DNA from: Chlorophyllum brunneum | Lineage: Eukaryota > Basidiomycota > Agaricomycetes > Agaricales > Agaricaceae | NCBI GenBank assembly: GCA_963576785.1 | Contig: OY756142.1 | Coordinates: 3,224,001-3,288,000, forward strand | Direction: 5' to 3' | Length of the DNA: 64,000 nt | Shown: piece by piece, positions 45,500-57,187 of the stretch | Layout of the letters: every line of letters starts with the position of its first letter | Position numbering within the stretch: the stretch's first letter is position 1 | Notes under the pieces: generated by a model | What the model saw: the letters and a program-made list of their open reading frames with translations, nothing else | Databases searched by the model: none | Told to the model about the DNA's origin: nothing | Made by a program: the position numbers and the translations under genes

Positions 45500-48138
45500 T
45501 TTTTTTTTTTTTTTTTTTTTAATCAACAATTTATATAGCGGTGCTCAAACGCAGTCTGCGTGTACATACATACAAAGGCAGAATGTACAGAATGTTCAGA
45601 GAAGGGAAAATAAACTACAAGTAAACTAACCCCACGAGACTCGTTGACATCTAGCGTGTACACTAGAGAGATGTTTGGTACCTACGATGTTCAGCGGAAA
45701 AAAGGAAAAGAAAGGAATTCAGAAAGAGAGAGAGTGAGAGAGAGAAATCGATAGAAGAGAAACTATCTACTTGCAATCACAAGGGAGAACATCAAACGGT
45801 ACATAGTGTGTGGGTGGGTATTTACCTGGGCACCACGGGAGAGATGGAAGTTGAATGAAAACTATATAAAATAGTAGACGAGCGAGGAAAGGGGAAATAG
45901 AGAAATGAATTGGAAATCCATAACTGGGAGAGCAAAAGAAAAAAGAGAAAAGAAAAAAGTTCTATGCAGGCGCAGACCCAAACCTCCTTTGGACTTGATG
46001 ACAATGTAACAGTGGGATTGAACCGGCACAGATACAAGGGCAGTCAGGTTCCAGGGGAAAGCTGAATGCGGAGGGGTTGCGACGCAAGAAGTTGACAAAG
46101 GTCTTGATCGTGTTGACGCCGAAGTGGTGATCGAAGTTGTTACAACGATATAGGATGTGTGACCGTGTTTGCACCATTTGACTGTTGCAGTGGTGACACG
46201 AAAGGTCCTCATTAGGAAAGAATTGTAGTCAATATTCTCCAATCGGGGCATGGCATAGGATGGCACAACAAGCTCTTGTGAAGAGCTGGGGCTGGTATCC
46301 GCATTCTCATATCCATGGACTAGACTTGATGTGCAACGGTAAGGTGGAGGCCCCATTTGCTCGCACCGGGAGGTGGAGGAAAGAGCTACCGCTGTAAGTC
46401 TTGAACCCGAACATGGCTTGCCATGTGTGAATGGCGTGTTCGGCGGACTTCTTGCATAGGTAGTCGATCAAGTTCGGTACTCAGTGGTTTCGACCCCGGT
46501 TAGGCCAGGCGACCATTTGGATCCAGTCGTGAGTGGCTTTTTGTATCCCGTATTTGCATTTCGATGGCGCGTGATAGAAGGAAAGGCGGTGATGGTCCGA
46601 CTTGTTGAACCAAGCCAGGAGTGCCTTCGATGTCATGATGGACTGTCGTTGGCAGGAGTGCGGCGAACAGTCAAGCAGGAGCCGGGAGGCCATGATGGAG
46701 TCGGTGAACACATGAATGTGCTCAACCTGGTCATATTCATCAGTAGTGAGCACCTTGGTAATACCTAAGTACTGCGCTACTAGTTCTGTGTCCGTCGACG
46801 TGGTTCCTCCAAGCCTTTTCATGATAGAGTTCCCGCCATCTAGATGTCAAATGGTGGCTGCCGCCGTAAACTGGCTGGCAAGTGGATTGGGATTGGGGTG
46901 GACTGAGTCATCCATACCAATCGTGATGGATTTTGCATCTGTCGTCGCATTCGTTGTTACATCGTCCCAAAGCGTCCTTGAGAGGTGAGGGTTGTCCCGG
47001 TTGAATCCTATAAAAGATACATTAGTAGAGAAATGGTCAAGTAACCTATGTCCAGACCAGAGAGATTTAGAAACAGAATCGAAATGTTCTATATACCGAG
47101 TCTCGGGGGTGGAGTGCAAAAGGTCTATCACAGCTCCTAATGTCTTCTTCTTCTGAACCTCCGTGAAGTTCTTGATGTGAAGTCGGTGGGGGGAAGAGTG
47201 AAATTCCTTCGTCAATCTTGCCAGTGCATGTTCATCGTCCAACGTATGAAGCCTCGACGATTGTTATTTGGCCAACTTTTGGAGATGAAGTTTGATGGGC
47301 ATGAGCCCCATGAGGGACTCTATGCCGCCAGTGGGAGAAGTCCGGAAGGCCCCGGTGATCCAGAGTGCCGCCCTTCTTTGCATTTTGTTGAGGATTTCAC
47401 AAGTTCCCTTAGTGTGGGATCGATCGTGAAACCAGAGTCGATATCCATATGTCGCAACCAGGACGACACATGAACGGTACAACAGCCTCTTGTTGCTGGG
47501 GGACAAGCCCCTGATGGAGTTCTCTAGCATCTTCATTGCCTTAATCGTAGAGATTGCTTTGGCGGAGTAGAATCGCACATGTTCTTTGAAGGTCAACGTC
47601 CGATTGAAGTAGAAGCCAAGGTACCGCCAGTGGGTCTTCGGTTTGAGGGGGTTACAACCCGTGAACAGCGGGGATCCCAAGTCAATTGAGGGATTCGAGT
47701 CTTGTCTAGCACACGTGAAGTGAAAGATCTCCAACTTGCTATGTTCAATTTCCAGGCCGAATTCGTTCATGAGCCGCTCCATTTCGTGGTACATGTGTTG
47801 AAGGATTTCCACGTTCTTTTCCAGAGACGGGGATTGCGCGACCAGAGTGCCATCATTGACGAACGACAGGACATCGAAGTCCCACTTGTCACGGTGTTCC
47901 TCCATACAGATGTCAAAGACGTGTAAGAGGGGGGCAAGGAATAGAGCGGAGAGAATAGGGCTAAGGGCTGAGCCCTGACCTACTCCTACCACTGCATCGT
48001 ATTTCGGGGAAGTTTCATTGTTCCACCAGTAAGTAGTATGGCATTCCTTAAGGTAGTTGTAGAAGAACGCGGCGACTTGGGGGGGAAACCCTTGTCGTCA
48101 TAGAATTTCGATAAGGAGATTGTGGTTGAGGGAGGGGA
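45500..48138 (-). mobile_element. LINE 2, 5'-truncated, inside Gypsy gag
   Basis: Starts (3' end) with a long poly-T at 45500-45520 and ends inside the RT domain at 48138. It is flanked by the 12-bp duplication GCCACCTTCTCC (45488-45499 and 48139-48150). It holds the RT C-terminal half, RNase H and the terminal zinc motif. Open over 47992-47264 and 47242-46484, it is the best preserved of the LINE copies in frame, but the RT catalytic motif reads FVND instead of FVDD. Confidence 0.9.
46484..47992 (-). pseudogene. LINE 2 ORF2 remnant (RT C-terminus and RNase H)
   Basis: Two open pieces separated by a stop at 47264-47266. The RT part has GVGQGSALSPI and SFVNDGTL; the first catalytic Asp codon is AAT at 47855-47857, which should abolish polymerisation. 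The RNase H part has SITIGMDDSVHPN, where LINE 1 has STDGSVYPN. A TGA at 46491-46493 precedes the C-terminal zinc region, at the same point as in LINE 1 and LINE 3. Confidence 0.75.
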
Positions 48139-48794
48139 GCCACCTTCTCCTTGGGGAACAGGAAAGCGATAGCAGAAGGGGAAATTGAGCTGTTCAAACA
48201 GGGAAAGAGGAACACTGCGGACTTCTTAATAGAGTTTGAAGTATTGAAGACCCAAGCAGGAATAGATGACACACATGCCATATTCCTCCTCAAACAACAC
48301 ACCAGAGCAGACATTATTCGAACCATTGTAGACTACCTGGCAGCCTCAATCCCAAACATATACAACAAATGGAGAAACATGATCCTTGCAGTAGGACAAG
48401 GATACAAAATGACAGACATCATCTGAGGAGATGTCAGAACAAACACAGGAGTCACATATGGAGGTGGAGGACAACCAATGGAGGTTGGTAGACAAAGGGC
48501 TGATACCAATCAGAACGGTAAACCGAGGTGTTTCAACTGCAACTTATACAGACATATTGCCAAATATTGCCGCAAGAAAACGAAGGTCACATACACCAGG
48601 ATAACATGCTATAATTGTGGCAAACAAGGACACATCTCGAAGAATTGCAGAGCACCAAAGAAAGGGCACATCAGAGAAATCACAGAGGAGATAAAAGAAG
48701 AGACAAAGGAGGATTTTGTCGAAGGCTCCAAGTAGGTGCAAACTTGCGAGCCTAGAAACCTAGAGTTCCTGTTTTATTTCACAATAGACAATAT

Positions 48795-49123
48795 GTGATT
48801 CCACAGAAATGGAACTCGACATGCAAACTCCTCCTTGACTCAACTATCAGAACAAAGAAAGGACCCAAACAAATTACCATGCTGGTAGATTTGGGATGTA
48901 CCCACATGTGCATAGCACAAAGAATAGTAGAAGAAGAACAAATCACAACCAAACCCCTGGAAACCCCAATACAAGTAATCAATGCTGACGGGACAGAGAA
49001 CAAAAAGGGGGAAATAACAGATATGGCACGACTGGTATTAAGCAATGGCAAACACACGGAAGAAATCGAAGCAATGGTAACACAACTAGAGAGCGCAGAT
49101 CTATATCTCGGACATGACTGGCT
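48795..49123 (+). pseudogene. Gypsy retropepsin-like protease domain
   Basis: An aspartic protease of the retroviral type: the active-site region reads MLVDLGCTHMCI, followed about 90 residues later by the conserved YLGHDWL. The family's D-S/T-G triad is DLG here (codon TTG at 48891-48893), so catalysis is doubtful. Coding resumes after the solo LTR as KHNPEIDW, showing the LTR inserted within the protein. Confidence 0.7.
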
Positions 49124-49417
49124 TGTTACGACCTTAGTCTCTGACTCAGGTTGCAAGCCTTTGGATAAAGGAAAGGAAGTAGAGAAAGGAAGAAGGGATG
49201 ATACGATTGGTAAAGTGTAAGGAATACATCAAGTATTACTACACTTTATATACTGGTGGTGGCGGTTAATAATAGGGGAGACGAGTAAATGAGTCAGATG
49301 GGAGTCATAGCCTCTAGGGGTGAAACAGGGAGTAAAATGAGAAGTGAAACAAGTATGAGGGTACACGAGGTGACGGGCGCAAGATAGGAATGAACAGTCT
49401 ATCTATAGTTCGTAACA
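49124..49417 (-). mobile_element. Solo Gypsy LTR inserted between protease and RT
   Basis: 294 bases in reverse orientation to the host element, TGTTACGACC...GTAACA, flanked by the exact 5-bp duplication TGGCT (49119-49123 and 49418-49422). A relative inserted here and was then reduced to one LTR. Confidence 0.88.
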
Positions 49418-52400
49418 TGGCTAGTCAAGCACAACCCGGAAATTGACTGGACAAACAACATAATATGCTTCAATAGATGTCCAAAGGACTGCACTACACA
49501 CCACAATGACATACGGTTCAACAAAAGAATACGCATGGTAAAGGAACACACAGAAGAAAAGAAAACCAATCAAATAAACCCAGAAGACCTACCAACATAC
49601 CTACAGCAATATACGCACCTATTCAACAAGAAGAACTTTGACAAACTGCCAGAACACATGATATGGGACCACAAAATAAACCTGACAAAAGATGCACCCC
49701 CAGTACTACAGTCCAAGGTCTACCCAATAACATTAACAGAGAAAGAAGAACTGCAGAAATTCCTTGACAAAAACATTGCCTCAGGACAAATTCGACCATC
49801 ACAATCTCCCTATGCTACCCCATGCTTCTTCATACCCAAAAAAGATGGAACCAAATGACTGGTACAAGACTACAAAAAGCTAAACGAGCACACAATCAAA
49901 GACAAAATACCACTCCTGCTCATAAGCAAAGTTATCAACAAACTCAAGAATGCGAAAGTCTTTAACAAACTCAATATCATCTGGGGATACAACAATGTGA
50001 GGATAAGAGAAGGCAATGAATGGAAAGCAGCATTTGTAACAAACAACAGACTATTTGAACCAACAGTCATGTTCTTTGGAATGAGCAACTCACTAGCAAC
50101 ATTCCAAAGGATGATGAACATGGTCTTTTGAGAAATGGTACATGAAGGGGCAGTTGTCAACTATATGGATGACTTTGTCATCCCCAGAACCACACAACAG
50201 GAACTAGAAGACAGAACAAAACAATTTCTCAATATCACAGCAAAATACCAATTGTACTTCAAAAGATCGAAATGCATATTTGACACAAAAGAGATATGTA
50301 TATTGGGATTTGTAGTAGGACAAGGCAGCGTTAAAATGGAGGAGGAGAAGGTGAAAGCAGTGAAAGAGTGGCCAATACCCAAATCCCTAAAAGACGTTGA
50401 GAAATTCCTAGGATTTGCGAACTCCTACTGACAATTCATTCACAACTTTAGCAACATAGCAGCCCCACTACACAAGCTGAAGAAAAAGGACACACAATGG
50501 GAATGGACAGAATGACAGCAACAAGCCTTCGAAAGAATCAAGGAAAAAGTCACAAGCAAACCAGTACTAGCAATGCCACAAGACAAGGGACAATACAGAG
50601 TAGAAGTAGACGCATTAGGATACAGAGTAGGAGTGGTACTATTGCAAAATCAAAAAGAACACTAGCACCTAATTGCATTCCACTCAAGAACAATGACACC
50701 GGCAGAACAAAACTATCAAATCTACGACAAAGAATTACTCGCCATTTGGGAAGCAATCAAGATCTGGAGACAATACCTACTTGATGCAGATGAACCATTC
50801 AAAATATGGACTGACCACAAGAACCTAGAATACTTCTGAAAACCACAGCAACTCATAGGACGACAAGCAAGATGGCAGATAGATCTACAGGAATACCACT
50901 ACACACTGAAACACATACCCAGAAAGACCAACACAAAAGCCAATGTCTTATCAAGATTAACAAAAACTGACACCACCCGAGACAACACTGACATCATTTT
51001 ACTACCCAACCACCTATTCAACAACAATGCAACTACCATAATCAGGCAAATCTGGGAGATCTCAGAAGAAGAGGAGCTGAAACACCAATTACAAAAGGAG
51101 ACAAAAAGGGAAACACAGTGGCTAAAGGAAAAAGAGAAACAACCAGAAGAGACATGGGAAATAGATGGAGTACCAATGTTTGAAGGAAGAGTATACATCA
51201 CACCCAACAACCAAATACGACAAGAAATACTTCAACAAAACCATGACAAAACAGATGTAGAACACCCAGGACAACATAGAATGATCAAACTCCTCAAAAG
51301 GAGTTATTGGTGGCCTCAGATACATAGCAACGTCAAATGATACATCAAAGGATGTGAAACATGCCAATGAAACAAAATACTCCAAACAAGACCGACAACA
51401 CACCTCCACCTACTACCGACACCAGCAGAACCTTGGAAGAAAATATCAATCGACATGATAGGACCACTACCGGAATCAGAAGGATATGATGCAATACTTG
51501 TCATAGTCAATTGTTTTAGCAAAATGATCAGATTGTGGCGCAGTCAACACCACCTTAACATCCAAAGAACTAGGAGATATCTATCAAGATGACATATGGA
51601 GAACACATGGAATACCCCACAGAATTATCAGTGACAGAGGACCATAATTCACATCAAAATTCATGGCAGAACTATGCTGAGCAACAGGAACCCAGCAAAA
51701 CTTATCCACAGCATACCACCCACAAACCAACGGTCAAATGGAGCACATCAACCAGGAGGTCAAGACATACCTCAGAAGTGTAATAAACCATGTGCAGAAC
51801 GACTGGAAAAAATGGTTAGCCACAGCGGAATTCCAATACAATGACAAAATCCACACAGCTACTGGATATTCACTATTTGAAGTAGTTTATGGACGACACC
51901 CATGGAAAGGAGATATAACAAGCAGCACCAAGGCTCCTGCAATCACGGAACGAATACAGGAGTTACAAAACATGCGACAGGAGGTAACAAAGATGTTACA
52001 ACACAGTCAGATACAAATGGAGAAATGCAACAGCACCAAACCAGAACACGAATATACTCCAGGAGAACAAGTTTGGCTCAAAGCAAGTAACATTAGGACA
52101 ACAAGACTGACAAAGAAGCTGGATCACAAACAATACAGACCATTCAGGATAAAAACAAAAATAGGCAAAACAAGTTACCAACTGGAATTACCTGAAACAT
52201 GGGCAATACACAACATATTCAACAGCAAACTCCTCTTCCCCTATCAAAAACCTGAGTTTGACAGCCAGTACACCCTGCCACCACCAATGCCCAAGATTAT
52301 CAATGATGAAGAACAGTATGAAGTAGAAGAGATCCGAGAACACCATACAAGAGGACAGCGAAATCAATACCTAGTACACTAGAAAGGTTATACCTCCGAA

Positions 52401-52500
52401 AAAGACACATGGGAGGATAAGTCAGATTTGGAAAATGCTAAGGAGGCAGTTCAAGAATTTTTAGACGAGATTTCGAGGATAAAACCTATAAAAAGGGAGG
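49418..52500 (+). pseudogene. Gypsy pol: RT, RNase H, integrase, chromodomain
   Basis: RT has SPYATPCFFIPKKDGTK and the active site NYMDDF (about 50160). RNase H starts at VEVDALGYRVGVVL and includes [15 protein letters not shown]. Integrase has a HHCC zinc region (EHPGQHR ... CETCQ), then SIDMIGPLP, ISDRGP and a HPQTNGQMEH block holding the catalytic acids. The end is a chromodomain (YEVEEIREHH ... KGYTSEKDTWE), which in chromoviruses guides insertion to methylated histones. Stops: TGA at 49856, 50129, 50429, 50513, 50837, 51338, 51368 and 51678; TAG at 50663 and 52380; TAA at 51645. A frameshift lies near 51530. Confidence 0.85.
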
Positions 52501-52701
52501 GTAAAAACCAACAATTATGAACAACAAACCTTGCATCACAAGAGATCACTACACTTGATGCACTTCACGCTGTATTCACTGCACCTTAGACCTCGCCAAT
52601 TACCTCCACAACACACCATGCATGCCAAATGCAGACCCACCCCCTTCCCAGCCAACGACACAGAATTTGAACAAGAACTCAACAACCTCCTCAATGCCCA
52701 G

Positions 52702-52733
<32 letters not shown>

Positions 52734-53065
52734 ACAATTTATATAGTGGTGCTCGAACGCAGTCCGCGTGTACATACATACAAAGGCAGAATGTACAGAA
52801 TGTTCGGAGAAGGGAAAGTAAACTACAAGTAAACTAATCTCACGAGACTCATTAACATCTAGCACGTACACTAGAGAGATGTTTGGTACCTACGATGTTC
52901 AGCGGAAAGAGGAAAGAAAGGAATTCGGAAAGAGAGAGAGTGATAGAGAAATCAATAGAAGAGAAACTATCTACTTGCAATCACAAGGGGGAACATCAAA
53001 TGGTACATACCATGTGGGCGGGTATTTACCCAGGCACCACGGGAGAGATGGAAGTTGAATGAAAA

Positions 53066-56000
53066 CTATATAAAATAGTAGACGAGCGAGGGAAGGGGAG
53101 ATAGAGAAATGAATTGGAAATCCATAACCGGGAGAGCAAAAGAAAAAAGAGAAAAGAAAAGGATTCTACGCAGGCGCAGACCCAAACCTCCTTTGGACTT
53201 GATGACAATGTAACAGTGGGATTGAACCAGCACAGATACGAGGGCAGTCAGGTTCCAGGGGAAAGCTGAATGCAGAGGGGTTGCGGCGCAAGAAGTTGAC
53301 GAATGTCTTGATTGTGTCGACGCCAAAGTAGTGATCGAAGTTGTTGCAACGATATAGGATGTGTGACCTCGTTTGCACCATTTGACTGTTATAGTGGTGG
53401 CATGAAAGATCCTTGTTAGGAAAGAATCATAGTCGATATTCTCCAATCGGGGCGTGGTATAGTATGGCGCAACAAGCTCTTGCGAAGAGCTGGGGCTGGT
53501 ATCCGCATTCTCGTATCCATGGACCAGACTTGATGTGCGACGGTAAGGCGGAGGCCCCATTTGCTCGCACCGGGAGGTGGAGGAAGGAGCTACCACTGTA
53601 AGTCTTGAACCTGAACATGGCCTCCCATGTGTGAATGGCGCATTTGGCGGACTTCTTACGAAGGTAGTCAATTGAGTTTAGTACTCAGTGATTTCGACCC
53701 CAGTTAGGCCAGGTGACTGTTTGGATCCAGTCATGTGTGGCTTTTTGTATCCCGTACTTGCATTTCGATGGCGTGTGGTAGAAAGAAAGGCAGTGTCGGT
53801 CTGACCTGTTGAACCAAGCCAGGAGCGCCTTCGATGTGATGATGGACTGTCTTTGGCAGGAATGCGGTGAACAGTCGAGTAGGAGCCGGGAGGCCACAAT
53901 GGAGTCGGTGAACACATGAATGTGTTCAACCTGGTCGTAGTCGGCAGTGGCGAGCACCTTGGTAATACCTAAGTACTATGCTACCAGTTCTGTGTCCATC
54001 GACGTGGTTCCTCCAAGCCTCTTCATAATAGAGCTCCTGCCGTCAAGATGTCGAATGGTGGCTGCCGCCATGAACTGGCTGGCAAGCGGATTGGGATTGG
54101 GGTGGACCGAGCCGTCCGTCGTCGCGTTCGTCGTTACATCGTCCCAAAGCGTCTTTGAGAGGCGAGGGTTATCCTGGTTGAATCCTATAAAAGATACATT
54201 AGTAGAGAAATGGTCAAGTAACCTACGTCCGGGCCAGATAGATTTAGAAACGGAATCAAAATGTTCTATATACCGAGTCTCGGGGGTGGGGCGTGAAAAG
54301 TCCATCACAGCTCCTAATGTCTTCTTCTTCTGAACCTCTGTGAAGTTCTTGATGTGAAGTCGGTGGGGGGAAGAGTGAAATTCCTTCGTCAATCTTGCCA
54401 GTGCATGTTCATTGTCCAACGTATGAAGCCTCGACGATTGTCATTCGGCCAACTTTCGGAGATGTAGTTTAATGGGCATGAGCCCCGTGAGGGACTCTAC
54501 ACCACCAGTGGGAGAAGTGCGGAAGGCCCCAGTAATCCAGAGTGCCGCCCTTCATTGCATTTTGTTTAGGATCTCACAAGTTCCCTTGGTACGGGATTGG
54601 TCGTGAAACCATAGTCGGAATCCGTATGTCACAACTGGTACAACACACGATCGGTAGAGTAGTCTCTTGTTGTTGGGGGATAGGCCCCTGACAGAGTTCC
54701 CCAGCATTTTCATCACCTTGATGGTGGAAATCGCCTTGGCGGAATAGAATCAAATGTGTTCTTTGAAGGTCAATGTCCGGTCGAAGTAGAAGCCAAGGTA
54801 CTGCCAATGGGTCTTTGGTTTGAGGGGGTTGCGACCCGTGAACGGCGGGGATCCCAAATCAATGGAGGGATTCGAGTCTTGTCTCGCACGCGTGAAGTGA
54901 AAGATTTCGGACTTGCCGTGCTCAATTTCCAGGCCGAATTTGTTCATGAGTCGCTCCATTTCGCGGTACATGTGTTGTAGGATTTCCACGTTCTTCTCCA
55001 GAGACGGGGATTGCGCGATTAAAGTGCCGTCATCAACGAATGATAGGATATCGAAGTCCCACTTGTCGCGGTGTTCCTCCATACGGGTGTCAAAGACGTG
55101 TAAGAGGGGGGCGAGGAATAAAGCGGAGAGAATAGGGCTGAGGGCTGAGCCCTGACCTACTCCTACTGCTGCGTTGTATTTCGGGGAGGTTTCATTGTTC
55201 CACCGGTAGGTAGTGCGGCGTTCTTTTAGGTAGTTGTTGAAGAACACTGTGACTTGGGGGGGGAATCCTTGTCGTCGTAGAATTTTGATAAGGAGATCGT
55301 GGTTGAGGGAGGGGAAGAATTGGGCCACGTCGAATGCAAGTACCGACGTTTTCTTTTTCTTTGTCCAAGCTCCCTGGATAATGTGCATCAGGAAGAGACC
55401 CGCGTCCTCAGTGGACCTCTGGCAGATCACTCCCAATTGATGCGGATGGAGGACCTTGAATTTAATGGCCTCGAATTGGAGTCGCTTTGTGAGCATTTTC
55501 TCGATGAGCTTGCCAAACGTGTTAAGGAGGATGATCGGTCGGAATGCCTTCGGAGTGGAGTAGTTGGGTTTATTGGGCTTCGGAATAATCACCGACGTTG
55601 ACTTTGTGAAGTGGGTAGGCCAGTGTCCGATGCTCAGACACGCACTACCGATTTTGAGGAATAGATTGGCGCAAGTTTCGTCAGCGATGATCTGTTTGAG
55701 ATGGGACCAGGAAACATGGTCGGGACTGGGGGAAGAAGAATTTGAGGTATCCTTGAGTGACTCCATCATCTCAAGGAGAGAGAAGTCTACCCAAGTCCTA
55801 TTCTCCATTCCGTTCGGGGGGGAAGTTCATCTAGAACTGCCGCGTTCGTTGGTCTATCGCGAGCAGCATTGTAGTGGGAGTCAAGAGCCGTCCACAGATT
55901 GTCTAGTGTGAGACATGGTCGGCCATTATGGCGCATGGCTTCCGTGGCTGGAAGTGCATGGTCTTTAACCCATGGCATGAGATCCCACGGGTGTTTTCGG

Positions 56001-57187
56001 TCGATGGAGATTTCTTGTATCTTCTTGTCGAAGTAACCTCTTTTCGTTTTCCTCGTGGTTTTGCGAAAAGCGTTCCATTTGTGCTTGTTCTTGTGGTCTG
56101 CGCGGTGCGTAGCGAGTGCCATAGAGCACTCCTCGTTCCACCAGGTCTTGGATCTAGTGGTGATCTTGGTCTTCTTCGCATTCCGAGTCCATGATCTGTC
56201 AAACAAAACTCCCAATTCGGCAACAGCTCTCTCCAGCTCGTCCGCATCATTCATCGGCCAGTTCTGGTTCTTGATTCCTTCTACAATGTCCGTCAGGAAT
56301 CTGGTTTCTTCTTCCGATTCTTTGGGGATGGTCAGTCTTTCGACGACAACATCCATTTGCGGAATAGATAACCTGATTAGTAGGGGGGCATGGTCTGAAT
56401 TGTACTGATTGCCGTCCTGGATAGTGTGGGAGGGAATGTGTGGAAGTGTTCCCGAAACAAAGATCAGGTCAATGACCATGTCTGGTAAGTTGGGGTCCGA
56501 GGCGTAGCGGGTCGGCTTGGCCTCAAACGGAGTGGTCCTCACAAGGTTGAGGGCTTCGGTGACCATAAGGAGTCGGTCCGCACTCGCCGGATGTTGTTCC
56601 GTTGAAGGGTCCGAGAACTCTGATCTAATATTGATGTCTCCTCCCAAAAGAAGAAAGGGCGGGAGGTCGAAGAGTCGCTCCTCAAGGAAGTGGAGCGCAG
56701 TATTGCGGCTGTCATTATAGATGTTTAACAGCAGCAGTTCTTCTCCTCCCGCATATAGGGATATACACAGGAGGTCTCGATGGTTGATTATGTCTCTTCG
56801 GATGGAGGGTCGGAGTTGTTTCAGCCTTTTATGAGCAAAGGCGAGGACTCGCGGGGTGGTACAGTGTTCCATATTGACCGTACATTGAGGATATTGTCGG
56901 CGTCCCACTTGTAGGACTTCTTCGGCGATAAAAGGGTAAGAAAGGAGAGTCCAGTCCGGGTGTACTGGGCCTCCTACGAGGGGTGCTCTGTCATTAGAGA
57001 CAGATGAGGGAATGTCTCAGAGGAATCTCCAAGGGGGTTCTTGTATGAGGAGGAGGTCAACATCACCTCTACATGCAAGGACTGTCTCCATCACTCCATA
57101 CAATCTTCCTACGTTGTGAGAGCAGACCTTCAACTCATTCAGGAGTGAATGAGGAGGCCTGTCTTGCTCGTCGGGGACGTTATTCAT
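53066..57187 (-). pseudogene. LINE 3 ORF2 (endonuclease, RT, RNase H)
   Basis: ATG at 57187, overlapping the ORF1 stop as ATGA. Endonuclease: CSHNVGRLYG, LLIQEPPW, GGDINIRSEF and NSDHAPLLI. A frameshift near 55805 precedes a long open RT block (55808-54750) with VIIPKPNKP, AFDVAQFFPS, GVGQGSALSPI and SFVDDGTL, so RT catalytic residues are intact. RNase H (54419-53976), then the C-terminal region ending near 53066. Stops: TGA at about 54748-54750 (LINE 2 has arginine there), 54441-54443 and 53685-53687. Confidence 0.8.

Larger units (their letters stand above)
44870..48735 (+). pseudogene. Gypsy gag, interrupted by LINE 2
   Basis: Coding begins near 44870 with an acidic region holding a short repeat (DTEIAETTSDVEVAETPFNT, about 12-residue period). 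A clear body follows from 45227 (MADEINFPKNLAPEPGYFNG) and continues after the LINE at 48151. The capsid-like part ends near 48420. Two CCHC zinc knuckles follow: CFNCNLYRHIAKYC (about 48532) and CYNCGKQGHISKNC (about 48607). Stops at 45329 and 48424 are TGA where the protein context expects a residue. A frameshift lies near 45150. Confidence 0.75.
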
